From Stutzerimonas stutzeri (GTDB lineage: Bacteria > Pseudomonadota > Gammaproteobacteria > Pseudomonadales > Pseudomonadaceae): a DNA stretch of 64,000 nt. Made by a program: the position numbers and the translations under genes. Every line of letters begins with the position of its first letter. Position 1 is the stretch's first letter. The notes under the pieces are model-generated. The model was given only the letters and a program-made list of their open reading frames with translations, ran no database searches and had not been told where the DNA came from. The DNA lies in the NCBI RefSeq assembly GCF_002890895.1, contig NZ_POUL01000010.1, positions 96,364 to 160,363 of the forward strand. Reading direction: 5' to 3'. This document shows, in pieces, positions 54,928 to 63,226 of the stretch.

Positions 54928-55473
54928 ATGGCCCGCTCTCTCTCCGCTCATTTTCGGTGCCGGTTCGATGTGCCGGGTGAGCAACGCTTCGCCTTTTCCG
55001 CTTACCCGCTATCAGGGCACTACGCCAGTGAAGACGGCGTGCCCGTCATAGCTTCTGCGGGCGCCGACCCCGAACTCAGCCACAGCAAAGTTCATCGACA
55101 GGAATGGGATGCCTCGTCACCCGCATCCGCGACGAACAGGCTAACGGCCGCATTCTCATGACAAGGCGATCATCTACCGCAACAACTTCCAGGCCGAATC
55201 CGCTGAACGCGCCCTGACCCAAGCCGGCATCGCCAACGCTTCAGGTACTAGCTCAAAAGGCCGCGGAGAGCTCTACGGCAGTGAACACAGCGCAAGATCG
55301 TCAGCATGCATTCCAGCAAAGGCCTGGAGTTCGGGCTGGTGCTGATCCCAGGCCTAGGCGAAATGCCGAAGCGGGAGGCCGAAGCGGATAAGGCGCGGTT
55401 GTTGTATGTGGTTATGACAAGAGAGATTGATCGGCGGGTGATGGTTTATCTAGCCAATATAGTTTATCGATAG
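54928..55473 (+). pseudogene. Frameshifted remnant of a UvrD/Rep-type DNA helicase
   Basis: Translated fragments in different frames line up with the C-terminal half of a UvrD-like helicase. LVTRIRDEQANGRIL lies at about 55110-55155. DKAIIYRNNFQAESAERALTQAGI starts at about 55160. IVSMHSSKGLEFGLVLIPGL and ARLLYVVMTREIDRRVMVYL lie at about 55295-55440. The stop is at 55471. The N-terminal ATPase half is absent. The 77-codon open frame at 54928 (GHYASEDGVPVIASAG) probably belongs to the same remnant. Base composition is GC-rich like the chromosome, in contrast to the AT-rich gene that follows. Confidence 0.75.
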
Positions 55474-55517
55474 TTAGAGATGCTTCTAGCTAACCAGTGG
55501 AGAGCTGAGGATAAGAA

Positions 55518-57284
55518 ATGTTAGACATCAAAATTAGCTCAGTTAAGTTTAATAACTTCAAAGCCTTAAGCAATTATTCAGTGGCGTTGAGTGATATTAG
55601 CATTTTGGTTGGCCCGAATAATGCTGGAAAGTCTACGATCATAAGCGCTTTTAGAATACTAGATGTTGCATTGCGTAAGGCCCGTCGGTTAAAAGCAGAG
55701 CGTGTGCCGTTGGCGAGTGGTGGGGTAGGATTCGGTCATCGGATACCTGAGACACAAATCAGTGTATCTCTTGAAAATGTCGCTACTAATTACAATGGCG
55801 ACGACAGCAGGATTGAGTTTAGGTTGACTAATAAGAACAAGTTGATATTGTTCTTCCCGAATGAAGGTGGTTGCATACTGCATTGGGAGTGCGCTGGTGC
55901 GCTAGTAACTACTCCATTGCAATTCAAAAAGCACTTTCCTGTGAGTGTGCAAGTTGTGCCAGTGCTAGGTCCGCTAGAGCACGAAGAAGCTTACGTCACT
56001 GAAGATACGGTTAGAAATGCGCTCAATACGCATAGAGCTTGCAGACATTTCCGAAACTACTGGAATTACTTTCCAGAAGATTGGGAAAAGTTCTCCGCAA
56101 TGGTGGCAGAGAGCTGGCCAGGTATGCATATGAAACCTCCGGAATTGGACCTTAATGACAGAGTTATTAGAATGTTCGTTGCGGAGGACAGGATTGATCG
56201 TGAGATATATTGGTCGGGCTTCGGCTTCCAGATTTGGTGTCAACTTTTAACGCATCTTTCGCGTGCACAGGACGCAAGTATTGTTGTAATTGACGAGCCT
56301 GAGATATATCTGCACCCAGACGTACAACGGCAACTTTTGAGCATCCTCCGGTCTCTGAATACCGACGTGCTATTAGCAACCCATTCCGTAGAAATAATGG
56401 GCGAAGCTGACCCGTCTGAGATTCTACTTGTCACAAAAGGCGCTAGGTCAGCAAAGCGATTACGAGATGTTGAGGGCGTTCAGTTAGCAGTAGAACAGCT
56501 TGGATCGTCGCAAAATATAACGTTAAGCCATCTTGCTAGAACTAAAAAAATTCTGTTCGTGGAGGGAATGGGAGATTATAGAATAATCAGGCGGTTTGCA
56601 AAAAAACTGAATTTAGACGATTTAGCATCTGGCAACGAAATAACTGCTTTAGAGTCGGGTGGGTTTGCGTCTTGGGACAAGATAAAATCGTTTGCCAGGG
56701 GCGTTAAAAATACGATTGATGCAAATATGAAGCTATTTGCCATATATGATCGTGACTATTTTTGTAAAGAAGAGATTGAGGAAATAATAGGTAGCTTGAA
56801 ATCAGAGCTTACTGATGCTCATATTCATGAAAGAAAAGAAATAGAAAACTACCTTCTTTGTGTTCCTGTTTTGCAGCGGGTATTAGTAAAACAAATTGAA
56901 ACAAGAAAACGAAGGCTCGGTGAACCGATAGATATTACGAAATCTATAGAAGATTACTTGGTAACCATTACAGCTGCGCTTAAAATAGATGCGCAATCGC
57001 AATATTTAGCTCGCCGTATTGGATACCATCAAGGAAAAAAACACGATACTAGTACGATAAGCAAAGCAGCAATAGAAAATTTTGAACTAGCGTGGTCTGA
57101 TCTTAACTTACGAATGGCTATCGTGCCTGGTAAGACTACGTTGAGATTACTGAGAGAGGCCGTCCAGTTAAACTATAGTGTTAATTTGACCGATGTTCAG
57201 ATCATTGATGAGTTTAGTGCCACCGAAATACCTGATGATCTTATTAGGCTGCTTGATCAACTTGAAGCTTTCCGTATATCTTAA
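55518..57284 (+). CDS. OLD-family ATP-dependent nuclease (ATPase plus TOPRIM)
   Basis: 588 residues. Walker A GPNNAGKST is at 32-40, a GFGFQIW signature-like stretch near 234, Walker B IVVIDEPEIYLHP with Glu260, and the switch THS at 288-290. The TOPRIM nuclease domain has Glu349 in FVEGMGD, DRD at 411-413, and the family RKEIENYLL at 439-447. Overcoming-lysogenization-defect nucleases cut DNA and several are phage-defence effectors (for example GajA). The gene is visibly AT-rich: bases 56521-56580 contain 23 G/C of 60. It is alone, with no helicase or other partner in frame; only the helicase remnant lies upstream. Likely horizontally acquired. Confidence 0.85.
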   Translation: MLDIKISSVKFNNFKALSNYSVALSDISILVGPNNAGKSTIISAFRILDVALRKARRLKAERVPLASGGVGFGHRIPETQISVSLENVATNYNGDDSRIEFRLTNKNKLILFFPNEGGCILHWECAGALVTTPLQFKKHFPVSVQVVPVLGPLEHEEAYVTEDTVRNALNTHRACRHFRNYWNYFPEDWEKFSAMVAESWPGMHMKPPELDLNDRVIRMFVAEDRIDREIYWSGFGFQIWCQLLTHLSRAQDASIVVIDEPEIYLHPDVQRQLLSILRSLNTDVLLATHSVEIMGEADPSEILLVTKGARSAKRLRDVEGVQLAVEQLGSSQNITLSHLARTKKILFVEGMGDYRIIRRFAKKLNLDDLASGNEITALESGGFASWDKIKSFARGVKNTIDANMKLFAIYDRDYFCKEEIEEIIGSLKSELTDAHIHERKEIENYLLCVPVLQRVLVKQIETRKRRLGEPIDITKSIEDYLVTITAALKIDAQSQYLARRIGYHQGKKHDTSTISKAAIENFELAWSDLNLRMAIVPGKTTLRLLREAVQLNYSVNLTDVQIIDEFSATEIPDDLIRLLDQLEAFRIS

Positions 57285-57484
57285 ATCACGGAAAGAGCGT
57301 TTTTATTTTCAATGGAAAAAAGGCGGATTTTGTTTTCTGTCCCGTCTAACAACGAAAGGGGACAGATTTATTTATTCGGCCCTTTTCCCGTCCGCTAACT
57401 CCGTTATCTGTTTTAACCCCTGCACAAATGACCGCGATAACTCAATGGTTCATCGCTGCCCCGTCCAGAGGTAGCCCGGACTTG
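57285..57484. other. AT-rich spacer with inverted CTGTCCC motif
   Basis: Downstream flank of the nuclease gene. It carries TCTGTCCC (57336-57343) and GGGACAGA (57359-57366) in inverted orientation, the latter within AAAGGGGACAGATTTATTT. That motif recurs in many gamma-proteobacterial mobile regions. No gene was recognised. Confidence 0.45.
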
Positions 57485-57594
57485 GCGCGTGGAAAAGGCT
57501 CCGCCGTTTTCCACCCTACGTGATGCCGAGGTCCGGCGGAGCAGGCGAGGGTGGTGGCGTAGGGTGGACAACGCTTCGCTTGTCCACGCGCTAC
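57485..57594. repeat. Palindromic repeat, family A, copy 1
   Basis: About 110 bases with two hairpins: GTGGAAAA/TTTTCCAC (57489-57514) and GTGGACAA/TTGTCCAC (57564-57587). CCACCCTAC and GTAGGGTGG face each other. The first 35 bases recur at 58784. Non-coding, BIME-like. Confidence 0.8.
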
Positions 57595-57704
57595 TGCCTG
57601 ATGGCAATGCCTATGGAAAAAGAACAGATTTAACTGCGGCTGATTCGCCGGGTCGCCTATGTCGTACCTTTGCGCCTGCTCGCTTACTCACAAGGTGACC
57701 TGAC

Positions 57705-58088
57705 ATGTACCACGCCTTTTCCGTCCTCCCCCAAAGCTTCGTGATTGCACAGTTGGAGCGGGATGCTGACCTGCCGAACGAGGTTTTGGCGTCTCCAGGC
57801 TTTATGTCGATCACTCGGACGAATGAGGAGCTTTCGATTGTCTGCGCTGAGGGTGTCGCAACCGGTTTAGCCCGAGTGGACAGCGATTGGCGCGCGATCA
57901 AGGTGCAGGGGCCGTTCGCCTTTGATCAGACGGGTGTCCTGGCTTCTTTGCTTGACCCGCTCGCGACTGCCGCTATCGGCATTTTCGCGGTGAGCACGTT
58001 CGATACCGACTACATATTGGTCAAGTCGATGAATCTCGAAAATGCCGTGCAGGTCCTGAAAGACGCGGGTCACCGCCTCCTGGACTGA
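57705..58088 (+). CDS. ACT-domain protein
   Basis: 127 residues starting MYHAFSVLPQSFVIAQLERD. The C-terminal half, GPFAFDQTGVLASLLDPLATAAIGIFAVSTFDTDYILVK, is an ACT-type ligand fold (as in small CASTOR-like amino-acid sensors), and the N-terminal half is a matching subdomain. It probably binds an amino acid; no enzyme domain is attached. It sits with the DUF1993 gene between two copies of repeat family A. Confidence 0.82.
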   Translation: MYHAFSVLPQSFVIAQLERDADLPNEVLASPGFMSITRTNEELSIVCAEGVATGLARVDSDWRAIKVQGPFAFDQTGVLASLLDPLATAAIGIFAVSTFDTDYILVKSMNLENAVQVLKDAGHRLLD

Positions 58089-58198
58089 TAACTCTGAGTT
58101 GGGAAAAGCGAACGGTTATCTACCTTTCAGGTAGCTTGCTTCATAACACCCTGTCACTTTCTTCGACGTTGCCTCCCAATTCCCCAAGGTGCGAAGCC

Positions 58199-58765
58199 AT
58201 GCAGCTAACGACACTGCTCGTCCCAACCTACACGCAAATGCTCAAAACCCTCGCAGGCTGGCTAAAGAAGGCCCATGCCCAGCTACCGGAAACAGAGGCA
58301 CAAGCACTGTTATCCGCACGTTTGGCGCCCGACATGTATCCGCTGTCGACGCAGGTTCGCTTTGCCTGTGTGCAGGCGCGAGAAGCCATGTGCCGGCTGA
58401 GGGGAGAGGCGTTTCCGCCTGCTATCAACGAGCTACTCAATGAGGGACGTCAGGCTGTCAAAAGCCCCGGATCGCTCGCTGAAGCTTACGCCCGGATCAA
58501 TGAGACGGTGGCGGTGCTCGACGGCCTTGCAGCCGATGCGCTCGATGTGGATGGGGATAAGCCCATCGCCCATGAACTTCCGAACGGGATGGTTCTGGAT
58601 CTGACCGCAGACCAGTACGCCCGTGACTGGACGCTGGGTCAGTTCTATTTTCACGTCATGACCGCGTATTCGATCCTGCGTAAAGAAGGCATCAATCTCG
58701 GCAAGGCGGATTACGTGGCGCACATGCTGCCCTATGTGCGTCCGGAAACGATTCCAAAGAGCTAG
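58199..58765 (+). CDS. DUF1993 family protein
   Basis: 188 residues from the ATG at 58199 (MQLTTLLVPTYTQMLKTLAG), with AAGGTG upstream; the longer frame upstream has no family support. Pattern features of DUF1993 are TYTQMLKTLAGWLKKA, MYPLSTQVRFACVQAREAMCRLRG and FYFHVMTAYSILRKEGI. An all-helical soluble fold related to DinB-like bundles is expected; no catalytic role is known. 110 bases after the ACT gene. Confidence 0.85.
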   Translation: MQLTTLLVPTYTQMLKTLAGWLKKAHAQLPETEAQALLSARLAPDMYPLSTQVRFACVQAREAMCRLRGEAFPPAINELLNEGRQAVKSPGSLAEAYARINETVAVLDGLAADALDVDGDKPIAHELPNGMVLDLTADQYARDWTLGQFYFHVMTAYSILRKEGINLGKADYVAHMLPYVRPETIPKS

Positions 58766-58783
58766 CAGAGTTGCTGGGACGTG

Positions 58784-58881
58784 GCGCGTGGAAAAGGCTC
58801 CGCCGTTTTCCACCCTACGCAGCGTCCGGGCTTCGGCAGAGCAGGCGGGTGAAGTAGCGTGGACAACGCTTCGTTTGCCAC
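58784..58881. repeat. Palindromic repeat, family A, copy 2
   Basis: Shares GCGCGTGGAAAAGGCTCCGC and the following TTTTCCACCCTACG with copy 1. It then diverges but keeps GTGGACAACGCTTCG in the second half. Lies between the DUF1993 gene and the patatin gene, so the two copies bracket the ACT-DUF1993 pair. Confidence 0.78.
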
Positions 58882-58920
58882 CCGAGACCCACCGCTTTCT
58901 GCCGAGGGCGCTGTAAAGCG

Positions 58921-60102
58921 CTATGCGAACTCTGGACGCTCAAGCCTTAAAAACGCCGTGAGCTCGCTTTTCTTGGCCATGGCGTCCTGGTAACCCAGTT
59001 CGATCAGCTCGCTGCAGTAGCCGGGTTCGAACAACAGATAACTCAACAGCCCACCGCCGCCTTCGCGTGTGCCGCCAGGGCCGCGCAGGAAAAGTCTCAG
59101 GGCCGCAGGCATTTCGTGCCGATGGCGGGCGGCGATCTTGTCCAGCGGTTGGCTGGGCGAAATCACCAGCACCTCGATGGGCGTCAGGCCATAGGCGCGC
59201 TTGCGCTGTTCGATAGGCACCAGTTTCCCCAGTAGATTCAGGCGCTCCAGCAGCTCGATATCACTCTCCACGTTGTCGATGAAGGTACTGTTGAGCATGT
59301 GCCCGGCGATTTGCGCCAGGCTCGGGATGGTGCCTGTCGGCCTTGGTGTTGGTGCAGTCTTGGTCTGGTCATCTATCGGGTTGCCACTGACCCCGACCAC
59401 CAGTACACGTGTAGCGCCCAGATGGAGGGCGGGGCTGATCGGTGCGGTCTGGCGTACCGCGCCATCACCAAAATACTCGCGGTTGATCTTGACCGGCTCA
59501 AAGATCAGCGGAATGGCAGAGCTGGCCAGCAAATGGGGAATAGCCAGGCGGGTCGGTACACCCACCCGACGATGGCGGAGCCACGGGTCGATGGCGCCAT
59601 GGCCGTGATAGAAGGTCACCGCCTCGGCCGACTCGTAGCCGAATGCCGTCACCGCTATTGCGCGTAGTTGCCGATGGCGTATTGCCGCGGCGATTCCCGA
59701 GAAATCCAGTTCGCGTTCGAGCAGCCTGGCCAGTGGCGAACTATCGAGCAGCGCAACGGGCACTTGCTTGCCAATACCGAGCACGCTGTGGCCAATGAAA
59801 CGGCTGGCTTGGTGCAACACACCCGGCCAGTCGCTGCGGTACACCTGATCGGTATGAATACTGCGCCACACGTTGCTCAGCCGCCGCACCGCCTCGCAAA
59901 AGTGCAGGGCGCCACACGCCAGGCTGACGGCATTGATCGCACCCGCCGAGGTGCCGACGATCACGGGGAACGGGTTGCGTGAAGAATCGGGCAGCAGATC
60001 GGCAATCGCGGAAAGCACGCCAACCTGATACGCCGCTCGTGCGCCACCGCCCGAGAGAATGAGCCCAGGGGTACCTGGGTTGGTTGCCGTGTCCTCGGTC
60101 AT
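58921..60102 (-). CDS. Patatin-like phospholipase
   Basis: 393 residues from the ATG at 60102 (MTEDTATNPGTPGLILSGGG). The oxyanion-hole motif SGGGARAAYQVGVL, the nucleophile elbow GTSAG and the catalytic Asp in FGDGAVRQ form the Ser-Asp dyad of patatins. No signal peptide or membrane anchor is visible, so it is a cytoplasmic or peripheral lipid hydrolase. A C-terminal extension of about 130 residues follows the core. The substrate is not known. Confidence 0.9.
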   Translation of the reverse strand: MTEDTATNPGTPGLILSGGGARAAYQVGVLSAIADLLPDSSRNPFPVIVGTSAGAINAVSLACGALHFCEAVRRLSNVWRSIHTDQVYRSDWPGVLHQASRFIGHSVLGIGKQVPVALLDSSPLARLLERELDFSGIAAAIRHRQLRAIAVTAFGYESAEAVTFYHGHGAIDPWLRHRRVGVPTRLAIPHLLASSAIPLIFEPVKINREYFGDGAVRQTAPISPALHLGATRVLVVGVSGNPIDDQTKTAPTPRPTGTIPSLAQIAGHMLNSTFIDNVESDIELLERLNLLGKLVPIEQRKRAYGLTPIEVLVISPSQPLDKIAARHRHEMPAALRLFLRGPGGTREGGGGLLSYLLFEPGYCSELIELGYQDAMAKKSELTAFLRLERPEFA

Positions 60103-60210
60103 CAATGATTCCAGTTCGGGGTTTTCGGTAGAGCTAGGGCTCGCACATGAACAACGAAGAACAGATTACTGAAAAAGGGGGGCAGTCACCCGCCGGCGAA
60201 GGCAGTAAAC

Positions 60211-60272
60211 GTAGGGTGGGCTTTAGCCCACCGGAGGGGTGGGGTTTGACGGTGGGCTGAAGCCCACCCTAC
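60211..60272. repeat. Palindromic repeat, family B, copy 1
   Basis: GTAGGGTGGGC...GCCCACC (60211-60232) and GGTGGGC...GCCCACCCTAC (60251-60272) are each self-complementary and are also inverted copies of one another with one mismatch, a BIME-like unit. It lies in the 308-base gap between the patatin gene and pnuC, which shows no gene. Confidence 0.85.
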
Positions 60273-60410
60273 GAGTACGTGCGTGGCTGACCAATATTTG
60301 TGAACCTGAACTGAATAGCCCAGCCATTCCCACTCACCCGGTGCGCTTCGAACCGTTCCGCATGCTTGCCGTATCATGCCCGCCCCGTAGCTGCTTCTGA
60401 CCTCCACCCC

Positions 60411-60998
60411 ATGACCTCCCTCGAACTCATCGCCTCCGCCCTCGGCGTCCTTTCCGTCTGGCTTACGGTGCGGCAGAACCCGCTTTGCTGGCCCATCGGG
60501 TTGGTGATGGTGTCGCTGTATGCCTGGTTCTTTTTCGAGGTGCGGTTGTATTCGCAGGTGCTGCTCAACGGGGTGTTCGCCGCCATGCAGCTGTATGGCT
60601 GGTGGCAGTGGACGCGGGGCAGCAACGGTGAGGGAGGGCGGCCGGTGGTGGGGGCGACAGCGAGAGAGGTAGGCGTTGGGCTCGCTGTGGCGGCACTGGG
60701 GAGTGTCGGGTTGGGTTTGTTGATGGCGACGGTTACCGAAGCGGCGTACCCCTGGCCGGATGCGACACTCACGGCCTTCAGCCTGCTCGCGCAGCTGTGG
60801 ATGGCGCTCAAGCGCTGGCAGTGCTGGGTGTTGTGGATTGTGGTGGACTCGCTCTACGTGGGGTTCTTTGCCTTTCAGGAATACTGGCTCACCGCGGGGT
60901 TGTACGGCTTTTTCACCCTGCTGGCGGTAATGGGCCTGCGCGAGTGGCGGCAGGCGAGGGCCGCGGTTCATGATCACGCGGCGCCCGCAGACAGTTAA
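60411..60998 (+). CDS. pnuC: Nicotinamide riboside transporter PnuC
   Basis: Facilitative membrane carrier for nicotinamide riboside in NAD salvage. 195 residues from the ATG at 60411 (MTSLELIASALGVLSVWLTV). About seven membrane segments. The conserved WPIGLVMVSLYAWFFFEVRLYSQ, MQLYGWWQW and WIVVDSLYVGFFAFQEYWLTAGLYGFF carry the substrate-stacking aromatic residues. A NadR-like kinase gene 2.2 kb downstream fits riboside trapping by phosphorylation. Bracketed by two copies of repeat family B. Confidence 0.92.
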   Translation: MTSLELIASALGVLSVWLTVRQNPLCWPIGLVMVSLYAWFFFEVRLYSQVLLNGVFAAMQLYGWWQWTRGSNGEGGRPVVGATAREVGVGLAVAALGSVGLGLLMATVTEAAYPWPDATLTAFSLLAQLWMALKRWQCWVLWIVVDSLYVGFFAFQEYWLTAGLYGFFTLLAVMGLREWRQARAAVHDHAAPADS

Positions 60999-61002
60999 CG
61001 AT

Positions 61003-61069
61003 GTAGGGTGGGCTTTTAGCCCACCGGAACGGTGTTGGGCCGAGGGTGGTGGGCTGAAGCCCACCGTAC
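61003..61069. repeat. Palindromic repeat, family B, copy 2
   Basis: GTAGGGTGGGCTTTTAGCCCACC (61003-61025) and GGTGGGCTGAAGCCCACCGTAC (61048-61069), the same two-arm structure as copy 1 with small changes. It starts 4 bases after the pnuC stop. Confidence 0.85.
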
Positions 61070-61372
61070 GGATAAGGGCCGGCGGCCCCGGTGTCGTAGA
61101 CCTGATGAATAGGCCCAACTAGTCCCAGGCTGGCCGGCGCACTTTAAGCTCTTCTTGCACGTCTAAATTGGCAGGCCTGTCCACGTTCGGCACGAGGCTC
61201 GTTCCGACCAAGGTGCCGCCAGGCACTTCGGATACTGCTACGCTGCATCAGCAAAACCCGCGTTTCAGAGCGCCTCGACCCACGCTCAGCTAGACCCCAG
61301 TTGCCGCTCTAAAAGATCGACATGCCCCTGTCAGCAACAACCCCGCCCACTCGCCACAGCAGACCGTGCCCC
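61070..61372. other. Spacer before the ABC transporter gene
   Basis: About 300 bases without a recognised gene. A -10-like TACGCT (about 61239) may belong to the downstream gene. An in-frame ATG at 61322 would extend the transporter by 17 residues. Confidence 0.35.
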
Positions 61373-63208
61373 ATGTTGTTCAGCCGCTTCGAAAACCTGA
61401 TCGATGTCTTCAAGCCCAGCCCGGACGTCGAGCCGCCTGCGGGCATGCTGCGGTTCTATGCGCATTATCTGAAGCAGGTCTGGCCATTGATGACTGCTGT
61501 ACTGGTGGTCGGCTTCTTTGCGGCGTTGATCGAAGTGGCGCTGTTCAGCTTTCTTGGCCAGTTGATCGACATGGCGCAGACCACGGGCGATGCGCGGAGT
61601 TTTTTCGCCGAACACCGCAATGAGCTGCTGTGGATGGCGGTGGTGGCTATGATCATCCGGCCCTTGGTCTTCGGCCTGCACAACCTGCTCACCCATCAGG
61701 CCATCAACCCGGGGCTGACCAATCTGATCCGCTGGCAGAACCACCGCTACGTGCTCAAGCAGAGCCTGAACTTCTTCCAGAACGATTTCGCCGGGCGCAT
61801 TGCCCAGCGCATCATGCAGACCGGGCCGTCGCTGCGTGATTCGGCCATGCAGGTGATCGACGCGCTCTGGCACGTGGTGGTTTACGCCGGTAGCGCGCTG
61901 TACCTGTTTGCCGCCGCCGACCTGCGGCTGATCGTGCCGTTGGCGCTGTGGATCATTGGGTACAGCGCGGCGCTCTGGTACTTCGTGCCGCGCATCCGGG
62001 CGCGCTCGGCGGCTGCTTCCGCGGCGCGCTCGAAGGTGATGGGAAGGGTGGTGGACGGTTACAGCAACGTCGCCACGCTCAAGCTGTTCGCTCATTCCAA
62101 GGAAGAAGAAAGCTATGCCCGCGAGGCCATGCAGGAGTTGCTCGGCAAGTTCCGCCTGCAGTCGCGCACCATCACTAGCCTGGATTTTCTGATCACCTGC
62201 ATGAACGGTCTGCTGATCGTCGGCACCGGCGCGCTGGCGCTGTGGCTGTGGAGCGAGGCGCTAATCAGCACCGGCGCCATCGCCCTGGCGCTGGGCCTGG
62301 TGATCCGCATCAACAACATGGCCGAATGGATCATGTGGGTGGTCAACGGCATTTTCGAGAACGTCGGCACCGTGCAGGACGGCATGCAGACCATCGTCCA
62401 GCCGCGCCACGTGCTCGACCGTGAGGACGCCAAGCCGCTAGCGGTGGAGCAGGGCGGTGTGCGTTTTGAGGACGTGCATTTCCACTACGGCAAGCAGGGC
62501 GGCGTGATCAGCGGGCTCTCCATCGACATTACCCCCGGCGAGAAGATCGGCCTGGTCGGGCCGTCGGGTGCCGGCAAGTCCACGCTGGTCAATCTGCTGC
62601 TGCGCCTCTATGACCTGGAGAGCGGCCGCATCCTCATCGACGGGCAGAACGTCGCCGAGGTCAGCCAGGAAAGCTTGCGCGCCAACATCGGCGTGGTCAC
62701 CCAGGACACCTCGCTGCTGCATCGCTCCATCCGCGACAACCTGCGTTACGGCAAGCCCGACGCCACCGAAGAAGACCTCTGGGGCGCCGCGCACAAGGCC
62801 CGCGCGGACGAGTTCATCAAAACGCTGGACGACAGCCAAGGCGGCCTGGGTTTCGAGGCCACGGTCGGCGAGCGCGGCGTGAAGCTCTCCGGCGGCCAGC
62901 GTCAACGCATCGCCATTGCCCGCGTCCTGCTCAAGGATGCGCCGATTCTGGTGTTGGACGAAGCCACCTCAGCACTGGATTCGGAAGTCGAAGCGGCGAT
63001 TCAGGAGAGCCTGGATACGCTGATGGAGGGCAAGACGGTGATCGCCATCGCGCACCGACTCTCGACCATCGCGCGCATGGACCGGCTGGTAGTGATTGAT
63101 GGGGGGCAGGTGATCGAGACCGGCACCCACGCCGAGTTGATCGCGCGCGGCGGCCTCTATGCGAGGCTGTGGCAGCATCAGACCGGCGGCTTTGTGGGTG
63201 TGGATTGA
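61373..63208 (+). CDS. ABC exporter, fused membrane and ATPase domains
   Basis: 611 residues from the ATG at 61373 (MLFSRFENLIDVFKPSP); an ATG at 61322 gives 628. The N-terminal half has six membrane segments of type-I exporter kind. The ATPase half has Walker A GPSGAGKST near residue 400, Q-loop VTQDTSLLHRS, signature LSGGQRQRIAIARVLL, Walker B ILVLDEATSALD and switch AHRLST. It acts as a homodimer in the inner membrane. The exported substrate is unknown; it resembles the MsbA/multidrug type. It sits between pnuC and a NadR-like kinase gene. Confidence 0.9.
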   Translation: MLFSRFENLIDVFKPSPDVEPPAGMLRFYAHYLKQVWPLMTAVLVVGFFAALIEVALFSFLGQLIDMAQTTGDARSFFAEHRNELLWMAVVAMIIRPLVFGLHNLLTHQAINPGLTNLIRWQNHRYVLKQSLNFFQNDFAGRIAQRIMQTGPSLRDSAMQVIDALWHVVVYAGSALYLFAAADLRLIVPLALWIIGYSAALWYFVPRIRARSAAASAARSKVMGRVVDGYSNVATLKLFAHSKEEESYAREAMQELLGKFRLQSRTITSLDFLITCMNGLLIVGTGALALWLWSEALISTGAIALALGLVIRINNMAEWIMWVVNGIFENVGTVQDGMQTIVQPRHVLDREDAKPLAVEQGGVRFEDVHFHYGKQGGVISGLSIDITPGEKIGLVGPSGAGKSTLVNLLLRLYDLESGRILIDGQNVAEVSQESLRANIGVVTQDTSLLHRSIRDNLRYGKPDATEEDLWGAAHKARADEFIKTLDDSQGGLGFEATVGERGVKLSGGQRQRIAIARVLLKDAPILVLDEATSALDSEVEAAIQESLDTLMEGKTVIAIAHRLSTIARMDRLVVIDGGQVIETGTHAELIARGGLYARLWQHQTGGFVGVD

Positions 63209-63226
63209 ACGGGACGGTAGGGGCAG

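Noticed and set aside
54928..55473. Intact Gabija system (OLD nuclease plus UvrD-like helicase)
   Set aside because: Gabija has gajA before an intact gajB; here the helicase is broken, lies upstream, and has chromosomal composition, so an intact system cannot be claimed.
60186..61118. 310-codon minus-strand frame opposite pnuC
   Set aside because: Its ends are translated palindromic repeats and its middle is antisense to a clear membrane transporter; rich in Pro, His and Arg as shadows usually are.
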